From Lachnospiraceae bacterium (GTDB taxonomy: Bacteria; Bacillota; Clostridia; Lachnospirales; Lachnospiraceae), in assembly GCA_016284175.1 (NCBI GenBank), contig JAEEOJ010000069.1, positions 1 to 33,320 of the forward strand: a stretch of 33,320 nt of DNA. The letters are read 5' to 3'. A program made the translations under genes and the position numbers. Below the pieces are notes generated by a model. The model was not told where the DNA came from. It ran no database searches and worked only from the letters and a program-made list of their open reading frames with translations. Of this stretch, positions 8,630-16,471 are shown piece after piece. The first letter of the stretch is position 1, and each line of letters begins with the position of its first letter.

Positions 8630-9421
8630 ATGGAAGCATATTCGGAATTTGCAAAGCTTTATGACGGTTTCATGGAAGACGTTCCTTACGATGAATGGTT
8701 TGAATTCGTCAAAAAGACTTTGTACGAAGACAATATAATAAACGGTATTATCTGCGAACTCGGTGCCGGCACCGGCAATTTTACGATGCGTCTTGCAGAA
8801 GTCGGATTTGACATGATCGGAATTGATAATTCGGACGATATGCTCAATGTGGCTTTGCATAAAAAAGATGAGTATGAATACACAGAAGATCCCGTAAATA
8901 AAGTGTCCGATATAATGTATCTTAATCAGGATATGAGAGAGTTCGAATTATACGGCACCGTAAGAGCGATTGTAAGTGTTTTTGATTCAATCAATTATAT
9001 TCTCGAAGACGAGGAAATTATTCAGACATTTAAGCTCGTAAATAATTATCTCGACCCTAAGGGACTCTTTATATTTGATTTTAATACGCTTCATAAATAC
9101 AGAGATGTAATCGGTGATTCCACGATAGCCGATTCGAGTGATGAAGCTTCGTTTATCTGGTCAAATTACTTTGATAAGGAAAGTAACATAAACGAATACG
9201 AAATTACGTTTTTCGTGGCTTCGGATAATGAAAACGATGATTCGCTGTACAGAAGATTCGATGAATTTCATTATCAGAGAGGTTATACTCTCGAAGAAAT
9301 AAAAGGATTTTTGGCAGAAGCCGGACTTGAATTCATCGCCGCTTATGATGCGGAAGGATTTAAGGAAACAAGCGATGATTCGGAGAGAATCTTCGTAGTT
9401 GCAAGAGAGTCCGGGAAGTAA
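8630..9421 (+). CDS. Class I SAM-dependent methyltransferase
   Basis: 263 residues with a Rossmann-type methyltransferase domain. The SAM-binding motif I is CELGAGTGNFTMRLAEVG, followed by the acidic motif FDMIGIDNSDDML at the end of strand 2. The N-terminus (MEAYSEFAKLYDGFMEDVPY) is the usual opening of small-molecule or tRNA-type YqeM/UbiE-like methyltransferases. The C-terminal half contains the lid and substrate region (FDFNTLHKYRDVIGD, FHYQRGYTLEEIKGFL). The substrate cannot be told from the sequence. It follows the COG2426-like gene by four bases and precedes hslO by nine, so the three are probably one transcript. Confidence 0.88.
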   Translation: MEAYSEFAKLYDGFMEDVPYDEWFEFVKKTLYEDNIINGIICELGAGTGNFTMRLAEVGFDMIGIDNSDDMLNVALHKKDEYEYTEDPVNKVSDIMYLNQDMREFELYGTVRAIVSVFDSINYILEDEEIIQTFKLVNNYLDPKGLFIFDFNTLHKYRDVIGDSTIADSSDEASFIWSNYFDKESNINEYEITFFVASDNENDDSLYRRFDEFHYQRGYTLEEIKGFLAEAGLEFIAAYDAEGFKETSDDSERIFVVARESGK

Positions 9422-9430
9422 GGATAAAGA

Positions 9431-10306
9431 ATGGATATAATCGTCAGGGCCACGGCCGCAAACGCACAGATAAGAGTATTCTCGGCATACACAAAGGACA
9501 TGGTTGAAGAAGCCAGAAAAAGACACAATACTTCTCCTGTATGTACCGCAGCACTCGGAAGACTGATGACAGCGGCTTCAATGATGGGCTCGATGCTTAA
9601 AAGCGATAAAGATATATTAACACTTAAAATTGAATCCGACGGACCGATAGAAGGTGTTACCGTAACAGCCGATTCAAAAGGATTCGTAAAAGGTTACGTC
9701 GGAAATCCCAATGTGATTTTACCTGCGAACAAGGTCGGAAAACTTGACGTGGCAGGTGCTGTCGGAGTAGGATTTCTTGATGTAATAAAAGACTTAGGAT
9801 TAAAAGAGCCGTATGTCGGTCAGACAGAGCTTCAGACCGGAGAGATTGCAGAGGATTTGACATATTATTTTGCAAGCTCCGAACAGACTCCTTCAAGTGT
9901 GGGCCTCGGTGTTTTAATGAACAAAGACAACACCGTAAAACAGGCGGGCGGATTCATCCTACAGTTAATGCCTGATGTGTCTGAAGAGACCATAGAAAAA
10001 ATCGAACAGAATTTATCGAAGATTTCTTCGGTTACAACACTTCTTGACGAAGGTAAGGGACCCAAGGAAATACTTGAGATTTTATGTGAAGGTTTAGATC
10101 CTAAAATCATCGATATTATTCCGGTAGGCTTTAAGTGCAACTGCTCCAAAGAGAGAGTATCAAAAGCACTTATAAGTGTTGGAAAAGAAGAACTTTCAAA
10201 GATAGTCGAAGAGGAAGATTCAATCAATCTTCACTGTGATTTCTGCAATACGGATTACGAGTTCACAAAAGCAGAACTTGAAGAACTTTTGCAGTACGCA
10301 AAATAG
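9431..10306 (+). CDS. hslO: Redox-regulated chaperone Hsp33
   Basis: 291-residue cytoplasmic holdase chaperone activated by oxidation. The N-terminal domain has RATAANAQIRVFSAYTKDMVEEA and RLMTAASMMGSMLK; the middle contains GAVGVGFLDVIKDLGLKEPY. The C-terminal redox switch is complete: a CNCS pair and a CDFC pair give the four zinc-ligating cysteines, as expected for a functional oxidative-stress sensor. Length is normal. The ATG is preceded by AAGGA. It lies nine bases downstream of the methyltransferase gene and 61 bases upstream of the malic enzyme. Confidence 0.96.
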   Translation: MDIIVRATAANAQIRVFSAYTKDMVEEARKRHNTSPVCTAALGRLMTAASMMGSMLKSDKDILTLKIESDGPIEGVTVTADSKGFVKGYVGNPNVILPANKVGKLDVAGAVGVGFLDVIKDLGLKEPYVGQTELQTGEIAEDLTYYFASSEQTPSSVGLGVLMNKDNTVKQAGGFILQLMPDVSEETIEKIEQNLSKISSVTTLLDEGKGPKEILEILCEGLDPKIIDIIPVGFKCNCSKERVSKALISVGKEELSKIVEEEDSINLHCDFCNTDYEFTKAELEELLQYAK

Positions 10307-10367
10307 AAACGGTTTAAGACTGTAATGTATTGTTTTGGGGAAATTGAATAAAAACGAGGTTATGAAA

Positions 10368-11516
10368 ATGACACAAGCAGAAACAGCCTTAAAACTTCAT
10401 GAAGAGTGGCAGGGCAAACTCGAAACCAAAAGCAAAGTAGAAGTAAAAACAAAGGAAGCACTTGCACTTGCGTACACTCCCGGTGTGGCAGAACCCTGCA
10501 AGGTAATTGCAAAAGATAAGGAAGCGGCTTACGTATATACGGGCAAGGCCAATACAGTAGCTGTTATTTCCGACGGTTCGGCAGTTTTGGGACTCGGAAA
10601 TATCGGTGCGAGCGCAGGAATTCCCGTTATGGAAGGAAAAGCAGTGCTTTTTAAAGAGTTTGGCGGTGTAAATGCCGTACCTCTCTGCATAGATACGCAG
10701 GATACCGAAGAGATAATTAAAACGGTCACTTATCTTGCACCCAACTTTGGCGGAATTAACCTCGAAGATATTTCCGCTCCCAGATGTTTCGAGATAGAAG
10801 AAAGACTTAAAGCAACACTTGATATTCCTGTTTTTCATGACGATCAGCACGGAACCGCAATCGTTGTTCTGGCAGGTCTTATCAATGCTTTAAAGGTTAC
10901 AAACAAGAACAAGGAAGAGTGTAAAGTGGTTGTTAACGGTGCAGGAAGTGCAGGTATTGCAATCACAAAACTTCTTTTAAGATACGGTTTTAAAAATGTC
11001 ACCATGTGCGACAAACTGGGTATTATTTCAAAGGATTACCCTAACCTTAACTGGATGCAGGAGAAGATGGCTGAGGTTACCAATCTTGAAGGCGCAAACG
11101 GTACTCTGGCAGATGCATTAAAGGGTGCGGATGTTTTCGTAGGCGTGTCTGCTCCGAATATAGTTTCCGCAGAGATGGTAAAATCCATGAACAAGGATGC
11201 AATCATTTTTGCAATGGCAAATCCCGTTCCCGAAATTATGCCCGATGTGGCAAAAGCGGCGGGAGCAAAGGTAGTCGGTACGGGAAGATCGGATTTCCCT
11301 AACCAGGTTAACAATGTTATTGCTTTTCCGGGCATTTTTAAGGGTGCTCTTGAAGGCAGGGCAAAACAGATAACCGAGGAAATGAAACTTGCCGCAGCAA
11401 CTGCTATCGCAAGCCTTATACCCGATGATGAATTAAACGAAGACAATATTATCGTTCCGCCTTTCCATCCTACAGTTGCAAGTGTAGTATGCGAGGCAGT
11501 AAAGAACAACATTTAA
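10368..11516 (+). CDS. Malic enzyme (NAD(P)-dependent, short bacterial form)
   Basis: 382-residue malate dehydrogenase (oxaloacetate-decarboxylating), malate to pyruvate plus CO2 and NAD(P)H in the cytoplasm. Motifs in order are ALAYTPGVAEPCK (catalytic tyrosine), GLGNIGASAGIPVMEGKAVLFKEF in two segments (catalytic lysine), NLEDISAPRCFEIE and FHDDQHGTA (metal site), and NGAGSAGIAI (dinucleotide-binding loop). The open frame extends upstream to a TTG at 10335 and an ATG at 10362, but GAGG at 10356-10359 is eight bases from the ATG at 10368 and too close to 10362, so I place the start there. Coenzyme preference is not assigned. Confidence 0.93.
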   Translation: MTQAETALKLHEEWQGKLETKSKVEVKTKEALALAYTPGVAEPCKVIAKDKEAAYVYTGKANTVAVISDGSAVLGLGNIGASAGIPVMEGKAVLFKEFGGVNAVPLCIDTQDTEEIIKTVTYLAPNFGGINLEDISAPRCFEIEERLKATLDIPVFHDDQHGTAIVVLAGLINALKVTNKNKEECKVVVNGAGSAGIAITKLLLRYGFKNVTMCDKLGIISKDYPNLNWMQEKMAEVTNLEGANGTLADALKGADVFVGVSAPNIVSAEMVKSMNKDAIIFAMANPVPEIMPDVAKAAGAKVVGTGRSDFPNQVNNVIAFPGIFKGALEGRAKQITEEMKLAAATAIASLIPDDELNEDNIIVPPFHPTVASVVCEAVKNNI

Positions 11517-11529
11517 TACAGGGGATTAT

Positions 11530-12045
11530 ATGAATTACAATTCCGATACATTATACAAACTGATGATTTTGTATATGTTAAAATCGGCGGCAGAACCTTT
11601 GACCTTATTACAGATAAGCACGTTTTTCGTCGAAAAGGAATACACGGATTTTCTGAAGATTCAGGGACATGTAAAAGCACTGGAAGATCAGAATTTCCTG
11701 GCCGTCAAAGAAAATCACAATAAAACACTTATCTCCATTACCGAAGAGGGAATGGAGTCTCTTCAGTATTTTTTAGGAGATATAAGTTCCGAGATTAAAT
11801 GTGACATTCAGGAATATCTGAAAGTCAATTCTACGGAATTAAGAAGAGAAGCATCCATAGTTTCGGACTATTACAAGAATCAGTACGGCGAGTATGAGGC
11901 AATTCTCTGGGCAAAAGACAGAGATACCGAACTTTGTACGATTAAGATGACGGTACCGAGCGAAAAAATGGCTGCTGCAATCTGCGATAACTGGCAGGAA
12001 AAAAATCAGGAGATTTATCAGTTCTTGACTGAAAATCTTTTCTAA
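11530..12045 (+). CDS. DUF4364 family protein, probable winged-helix regulator
   Basis: 171 residues. The N-terminal half (LYKLMILYMLKSAAEPLTLLQI, then HVKALEDQNFLAVKE and LISITEEGMESLQYF) has the look of a winged-helix DNA-binding domain with a beta hairpin wing. The C-terminal half is a mixed alpha/beta segment (EYEAILWAKDRDTELCTIKMTV) found in DUF4364 proteins of Clostridia. Its target and ligand are unknown. A GGGGATTAT site precedes the ATG, 13 bases after the malic enzyme gene, with which it is likely co-transcribed. Confidence 0.8.
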   Translation: MNYNSDTLYKLMILYMLKSAAEPLTLLQISTFFVEKEYTDFLKIQGHVKALEDQNFLAVKENHNKTLISITEEGMESLQYFLGDISSEIKCDIQEYLKVNSTELRREASIVSDYYKNQYGEYEAILWAKDRDTELCTIKMTVPSEKMAAAICDNWQEKNQEIYQFLTENLF

Positions 12046-12069
12046 AATAATTATGGACGGGGAATAGAA

Positions 12070-13398
12070 ATGGCCGACAGGAGAAGAAAAAGAAAAAAGA
12101 AAAAATCCAATTCCGTATACAAGGTCGTAGCCGCAGCCGTAGGTGTCTGCATGGTAGCGTTAATAGGTCTTCTTGCTGCTTATTTTATCAGCAATATTGA
12201 CTTTAATTTCAATGAAAAGACACCCGGTACAATTGCCGAAGTCAAGATACTTCCGACATACGAAGCAGCCGTAACACCGACAGAATGGGCAGAACTTGAA
12301 AAGAATGTGCCTGTGGAAATAAGCCAGAACCTTCAGATAATGATGGTCGGCGATATGCTTATGCACCTTAATGTTACGCAGTCAGGTTTTAAGGATGACG
12401 GAACAAAGAATTACGATCATCTTTTTGAAAGAATTTTGCCCGATATTCAGGCGGCTGATATCAGAATCGTTAACGAAGAGATTGTATTTGCCGGCGAAGA
12501 TATGGGCTTTTCAGGTTATCCTATGTTTAATACCGCAGAGGAAGTAGGCGATGCCGAAGCAAAGGCAGGCTTTAACGTAATTCTTCATGCGACCAACCAT
12601 ACCATGGATAAATGGAAACAGGGTCTTTTAAACACCATCAATTTCTGGAAGAAATATCCGGATATTATGGTTCTCGGCGTAAATGAAACCAAGGAGCAGC
12701 AGGATGAAATTACCGTTTTTGAAAAGAACGGAATGAAGATTGCGCTTCTTAACTATACATACGGACTTAACGGAATGCCTCAGCCCGACGATATGCCTTT
12801 TGCGGTTAATTTAATTGATGCCGATTTAATGGACAGGAATATCAAAAAGGCTCATGAAGTTGCAGATTTCGTTGTTGTTTTAATCCACTGGGGCAACGAG
12901 TACCAGCTTTATGCATCAAACGATCAGAAATACTGGTGCAACTGGTTTCTTGAAAGAGACGTAGATTTGATAATCGGTGCGCATCCCCATGTTATTCAGC
13001 CCATCGAATGGTATACCGACCCTAACGACGGCGACGAAATGCTTGTTTATTACTCGCTCGGCAATTATGTTACCGGTACGAGAGCGGCCAGAGCAGGTGT
13101 ATATGAGCAGGCTGTAGGCGGTATGGCAAAGGTTGAACTTACCAAGAATGCTCAGGGTGAAGTCGTTATTTCAAGATACGGCGTGGAACCTCTTGTTGCC
13201 AATATCGGTAAGGGCGGATATCAGAGTATTTACACATGTCCTTTAAGTGAATATACTGAAGAGGAGAGGAAGAATACTATTCTTGCTTCAAACGACCCCA
13301 CTTTTACGATAGAGAACTGCGAAGACCTTTGTGAAAAAGTGTGGGGAGATTTGTATAACAAGGGTGAGAAGGAAACCTGGATAACAAAAGAGTATTAG
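12070..13398 (+). CDS. CapA-family membrane-anchored protein (PGA_cap domain)
   Basis: 442 residues. The first 13 residues are almost all Lys/Arg, followed by one membrane segment (about 17-40), so the domain is anchored and faces outward. The rest matches the CapA/PGA_cap calcineurin-like fold: VGDMLMHLNV, RIVNEEIVFAG, ILHATNHTMDKWKQG, LIHWGNEYQ, IGAHPHVIQPIEW and YYSLGNYV. These supply the histidine and aspartate ligands expected for a metal site. CapA takes part in poly-gamma-glutamate capsule formation in Bacillus, but no capB/capC neighbours are here, so the actual role (envelope polymer or phosphoester metabolism) is unknown. It is 12 bases upstream of the HdeD-like gene. Confidence 0.88.
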   Translation: MADRRRKRKKKKSNSVYKVVAAAVGVCMVALIGLLAAYFISNIDFNFNEKTPGTIAEVKILPTYEAAVTPTEWAELEKNVPVEISQNLQIMMVGDMLMHLNVTQSGFKDDGTKNYDHLFERILPDIQAADIRIVNEEIVFAGEDMGFSGYPMFNTAEEVGDAEAKAGFNVILHATNHTMDKWKQGLLNTINFWKKYPDIMVLGVNETKEQQDEITVFEKNGMKIALLNYTYGLNGMPQPDDMPFAVNLIDADLMDRNIKKAHEVADFVVVLIHWGNEYQLYASNDQKYWCNWFLERDVDLIIGAHPHVIQPIEWYTDPNDGDEMLVYYSLGNYVTGTRAARAGVYEQAVGGMAKVELTKNAQGEVVISRYGVEPLVANIGKGGYQSIYTCPLSEYTEEERKNTILASNDPTFTIENCEDLCEKVWGDLYNKGEKETWITKEY

Positions 13399-13410
13399 GA
13401 GGGTTAAAAA

Positions 13411-13977
13411 ATGAGTGGTGAGAAAAAATCATCAAGGTCACCGTATTTACTGATTTCCGCAATAGTTTTTATTGCACTCGGAATTGCAGTAATCTGGTTC
13501 AGAGCTCCCATCGCAGGTATGGTAAACAATATCTTCAAATGGGTTGCGGCAGGAATTCTCGGCGTATTTGCGATAGTTAATATTATTGCATTTGCAAAGA
13601 ATACCAAAGAGAAGATAAAAGAACTGATAATCGGAGCACTGGCTTTAATTGCCGCTGTTGTTCTTCTTTTATCCGATGTTGCTTTTAAGATTGAAAATCT
13701 TTTGCTGATTGTTGTGGGCGTTATGTTCGGACTTTACTTAATCGTTGAAGGTTTTTACAAACTTAAAGCTTCATTTGCCAGCAAAAAGAAATCAACCAAG
13801 GCATGGTTTGTTCCTTTAATCCTCGGAATCTTAAGCATAGTACTCGGTGTTCTGCTTATTTATCTTGCAATTCTTGCAAAGATCAGCACGGTTGTATTCG
13901 TGGTTATCTTCGGTGCGATTTTGATTTATGCCGGAATTCAGAATATCGTAAATATGTTTTTTAATACAAATGATTAA
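13411..13977 (+). CDS. HdeD-like (DUF308) membrane protein
   Basis: 188 residues with about six hydrophobic helices in three hairpin pairs, roughly at residues 9-30, 36-58, 68-85, 88-108, 130-152 and 155-180. The repeated pattern of LGILSIVLGVLLI and FGAILIYAGIQNI resembles the DUF308/HdeD family, whose E. coli member is linked to acid stress. A strong site (AGGAGGGTT) precedes the ATG. It follows the CapA-like gene by 12 bases and is the last gene before the thiamine operon. Function here is unknown. Confidence 0.72.
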   Translation: MSGEKKSSRSPYLLISAIVFIALGIAVIWFRAPIAGMVNNIFKWVAAGILGVFAIVNIIAFAKNTKEKIKELIIGALALIAAVVLLLSDVAFKIENLLLIVVGVMFGLYLIVEGFYKLKASFASKKKSTKAWFVPLILGILSIVLGVLLIYLAILAKISTVVFVVIFGAILIYAGIQNIVNMFFNTND

Positions 13978-13985
13978 AATATCGC

Positions 13986-14014
13986 TTGAAAAATAAATGA
14001 AACAGTGATAAATT
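13986..14014 (+). promoter_or_regulatory. Candidate sigma-A promoter of the thiamine operon
   Basis: TTGAAA (13986-13991), a 17-base spacer and TAAATT (14009-14014). Four of six bases match consensus in the -10 box and five of six in the -35 box. It would start transcription near 14021, just ahead of the riboswitch aptamer. It overlaps nothing coding. This is inference from motif and position only. Confidence 0.45.
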
Positions 14015-14026
14015 AACTGATGACAA

Positions 14027-14112
14027 CAGGGGAGCTTGTGAAGGCAGGCTGAGAACGAGAGATACAGCTCGGACCCATAACCTGATTTGGATAATGCCAA
14101 CGTAGGGATAGA
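14027..14112 (+). ncRNA. TPP riboswitch aptamer (THI element)
   Basis: The conserved core of the thiamine pyrophosphate aptamer is present in order: AGGGGAGC at 14028-14035, CTGAGA at 14049-14054 (pyrimidine-sensing), GACCC at 14072-14076, ACCTGAT at 14080-14086, GGATAATGCC at 14089-14098, and CGTAGGGA closing at 14101-14108. I could not define a clean P1 stem by eye, so the outer limits are approximate. Binding of TPP should favour the terminator at 14136-14173 and reduce expression of thiM and following genes. Confidence 0.95.
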
Positions 14113-14135
14113 GATTGCTTGAATGTGTTTATTAT

Positions 14136-14173
14136 AAGCAGATGTATCAAGAAGTTGGTATATCTGCTTTTTT
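14136..14173 (+). terminator. Riboswitch expression-platform terminator
   Basis: AAGCAGATGTA (14136-14146) pairs with TATATCTGCTT (14159-14169), an 11-bp stem with one G-T wobble and a 12-base loop, followed by a T run to 14173. Just upstream TTGCTT (14115-14120) can pair with AAGCAG (14136-14141), a possible competing antiterminator. A second copy of the left arm, AAAGCAGATA (14190-14199), is also complementary to the right arm. The position between aptamer and thiM fits transcriptional control by TPP. Confidence 0.85.
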
Positions 14174-14232
14174 AATGCATACATAATATAAAGCAGATAA
14201 ACCCAAACGAAAAAAACAAAGGAGCTTTTATT

Positions 14233-15054
14233 ATGTTAGGAAACTGTTTGGAAAATGTACGTAAAAATGTACCTCTGGTACACAATATCACCAATTATGT
14301 GACGGTTAACGACGTTGCGAATGTACTGCTTGCATGCGGCGGAAGCCCGATTATGTCGGATGAGCCTTTAGATGTGGAGGATATTACATCCATCTGCGGT
14401 GGTTTAAACATCAATATCGGAACGCTTAATCAAAGCAGCATTAAAGGAATGTTTCTTGCCGGCAAAAAGGCAAACGAACTTAATCACCCGGTGCTTTTGG
14501 ATCCCGTAGGAGCAGGCGCCTCGAAATTAAGAACCGATACGGCCGTTAATCTGATAAAAGAAATTAAATTTACGGTAATAAGAGGCAATATTTCCGAGAT
14601 TAAAACCCTGGCTTTGGGAAGCGGAACAACCAAGGGCGTTGATGCCGATGTGGCAGACGCCGTGACAGAAGAAAACCTCGATTCGGCTGTTAAATTCGTA
14701 AAAGATTTTGCCAAAAAGAGCGGTACAATCGTAGCAATTACAGGTGCCATCGATTTGGTAAGCGATGCAGATACATGTTACATAATAAGAAACGGACGTC
14801 CCGAAATGGGTAAGATAACAGGAACAGGATGTCAGCTTTCGGGCCTTATGACAGCATATATTGTTGCCAATCCCGACAATCTTTTGGAGGCGGCAGCAGC
14901 ATCCGTTTGCGTAATGGGACTTGCGGGAGAAATCGGCTGGAAGAATATGAAGAGCGAAGACGGTAATTCCACATACAGAAACCGCATTATCGATGCAATT
15001 TACAATATGGATGCGGACACTCTAAATAAGGGGGCCAAATATGAAGTGCGATAA
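14233..15054 (+). CDS. thiM: Hydroxyethylthiazole kinase
   Basis: 273-residue ribokinase-like enzyme that phosphorylates 4-methyl-5-(2-hydroxyethyl)thiazole for thiamine salvage. Recognisable segments are PLVHNITNYVTVNDVANVLL at the N-terminus, GGSPIMSDEPLDVEDI, the active-site stretch NHPVLLDPVGAGAS, VIRGNISEI, and the anion-hole motif GTGCQLSGL with catalytic cysteine. Length is typical. AAAGGAG at 14218-14224 stands eight bases from the ATG. It is the first gene under the TPP riboswitch and overlaps thiE by 14 bases, so the two are probably translationally coupled. Confidence 0.96.
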   Translation: MLGNCLENVRKNVPLVHNITNYVTVNDVANVLLACGGSPIMSDEPLDVEDITSICGGLNINIGTLNQSSIKGMFLAGKKANELNHPVLLDPVGAGASKLRTDTAVNLIKEIKFTVIRGNISEIKTLALGSGTTKGVDADVADAVTEENLDSAVKFVKDFAKKSGTIVAITGAIDLVSDADTCYIIRNGRPEMGKITGTGCQLSGLMTAYIVANPDNLLEAAAASVCVMGLAGEIGWKNMKSEDGNSTYRNRIIDAIYNMDADTLNKGAKYEVR

Positions 15055-15679
15055 AAATGATTTACTTTTATACGCTGTAACAGACCGCCACTGGCTTGAC
15101 AAAAGGAGCCTTAAAGAGGTTGTAAAAGAAAGCCTCGACGGAGGAGTTACTTTCGTACAGCTTCGTGAAAAAACACTTGAAGACGACAAGTTTTTGGAGG
15201 AAGCGAAAGAATTAAAACAACTCTGTAAAGAATACAATGTGCCTTTTGTAATTAATGACAATGTGGATATTGCGATTGCCATGGATGCGGACGGAGTTCA
15301 TGTAGGCCAGAGCGATATGGAAGCCGGAAATGTAAGAGAGAAGTTAGGCCCCGATAAAATCATAGGTGTATCCGCTCAGACCGTTGAACAGGCGGTTTTA
15401 GCCGAACAAAGAGGCGCGGATTATCTGGGTGTCGGAGCGGTATTTCCCACAGGCTCAAAAGACGATGCGGTTGAGGTATCGCATGAAACACTTAAAGCCA
15501 TCTGCGAAGCGGTTTCGATTCCGGTTATTGCCATAGGCGGAATAAGTGTCGGAAACGTAAAAGAACTTGCGGGTAGCGGTATAGTGGGAATTGCCGTTAT
15601 CAGTGCGATTTATGCGGCTGAAGATATTAAAAAAGCCGCAGAGGAATTAAAGGCCGAAACCGCACGTGTTGTAGGTTAA
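15041..15679 (+). CDS. thiE: Thiamine-phosphate synthase
   Basis: 212-residue TIM-barrel enzyme that joins HMP-pyrophosphate to thiazole phosphate, giving thiamine monophosphate. The motifs are LLYAVTDRHWL, GGVTFVQLREK, PFVINDNVDIAIAMDADGVH, VGQSDM, IIGVSAQT, ADYLGVGAVFPTGSKDDA and PVIAIGGI, covering the pyrophosphate and thiazole phosphate sites. AAGGGGG precedes the ATG, which lies inside the 3' end of thiM. Length and motif order are normal. Its two substrates are supplied by ThiM and ThiD of the same operon. Confidence 0.96.
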   Translation: MKCDKNDLLLYAVTDRHWLDKRSLKEVVKESLDGGVTFVQLREKTLEDDKFLEEAKELKQLCKEYNVPFVINDNVDIAIAMDADGVHVGQSDMEAGNVREKLGPDKIIGVSAQTVEQAVLAEQRGADYLGVGAVFPTGSKDDAVEVSHETLKAICEAVSIPVIAIGGISVGNVKELAGSGIVGIAVISAIYAAEDIKKAAEELKAETARVVG

Positions 15680-15715
15680 GAGTATTTATTTGACCGGAAA
15701 TTTTAGGAGTACGGA

Positions 15716-16375
15716 ATGATTAAAGGAGCCATTTTTGACATAGACGGAGTATTGCTTGATTCCATGGGAATCTGGGACGATCTGGGCGCAAGGTATTTGC
15801 GAAGCCTTGAGAAAATACCCGAAGAAGGATTAAATAAAATCCTTTTTTCGATGAGCATGGAACAGGGCGCTGAGTATCTAAATGAGCATTACGGATTAAA
15901 CAAAAGCGTAAAAGAAACAGTCGACGGAATAGGCAGGATGCTCGAAGATTATTACTTTTATGAGGTCCTTTTAAAACAGGGCGCAAAAGAAGTTTTGGAA
16001 TTTTTAAAATCAAAAAATATAAAGATGGCTGCCGCGACATCAAGTCCGAGAACGCATATAGAAAAAGCACTTTCAAGGAACGGACTGCTTGGATATATCG
16101 ACAAAATTTATACGACAGGCGAAGTCGGAGTGAGCAAACATTCACCCGATATTTACAATCTCGCGTCGGATTTTCTTAAGACGAAAAGCGAAGAAACACT
16201 TGTTTTCGAAGATTCTCTGTATGCTTTAAAAACAGCCAAGGAAGCGGGGTTTGTTACCGTCGGAGTCTTTGACGAAAAAGGAGAGAGCAATCAGGCGGAA
16301 CTTGAAAATCAGGCTGATTTATATTTAAAAAAACTTGATGATTTTATCGTTATGTCAGAGAAAATATTAAATTAA
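15716..16375 (+). CDS. HAD-superfamily phosphatase inside the thiamine operon
   Basis: 219-residue HAD hydrolase of the beta-phosphoglucomutase-like group. Motif I is IFDIDGVLLDS with Asp8 as nucleophile and Asp10 as acid/base; motif II is AAATSSPRTHIE; the motif III lysine lies in VGVSKHSPDIY; motif IV is LVFEDSLYAL. The helical cap lies between about residues 15 and 90. Substrate is not readable from sequence. Position between thiE and thiD suggests a thiamine-linked phosphate ester, for example thiamine monophosphate, to feed a thiamine pyrophosphokinase; this is inference. AGGAG precedes the ATG, 36 bases after thiE. Confidence 0.88.
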   Translation: MIKGAIFDIDGVLLDSMGIWDDLGARYLRSLEKIPEEGLNKILFSMSMEQGAEYLNEHYGLNKSVKETVDGIGRMLEDYYFYEVLLKQGAKEVLEFLKSKNIKMAAATSSPRTHIEKALSRNGLLGYIDKIYTTGEVGVSKHSPDIYNLASDFLKTKSEETLVFEDSLYALKTAKEAGFVTVGVFDEKGESNQAELENQADLYLKKLDDFIVMSEKILN

Positions 16376-16401
16376 AAAATATGTATTAAACGTACATAAT
16401 A

Positions 16402-16434
16402 AGCGGCACACCGGGGGCACCACCTTGCGCCGCT
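16402..16434. other. GC-rich hairpin between HAD gene and thiD
   Basis: AGCGGC (16402-16407) and GCCGCT (16429-16434) form a 6-bp stem around a 21-base GC-rich loop. The 33 bases are about 76% G+C by hand count in an otherwise AT-rich 96-base spacer (16376-16471). No T tract follows on either strand, so it is not an ordinary intrinsic terminator. It may be an RNA processing or stabilising hairpin, or a small relative of the GC-rich element at 2717-2911. Confidence 0.45.
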
Positions 16435-16471
16435 ATAAAAAATTAATGCTAAAAGAAAGAAGGTAAAGAGT

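Noticed and set aside
10335-10367. TTG start giving an 11-residue N-terminal extension of the malic enzyme
   Set aside because: The GAGG site at 10356-10359 suits the ATG at 10368, and the extension is not typical of the family.
11036-11512. 158-codon minus-strand frame inside the malic enzyme
   Set aside because: Antisense shadow of a well-conserved enzyme gene with no independent evidence.
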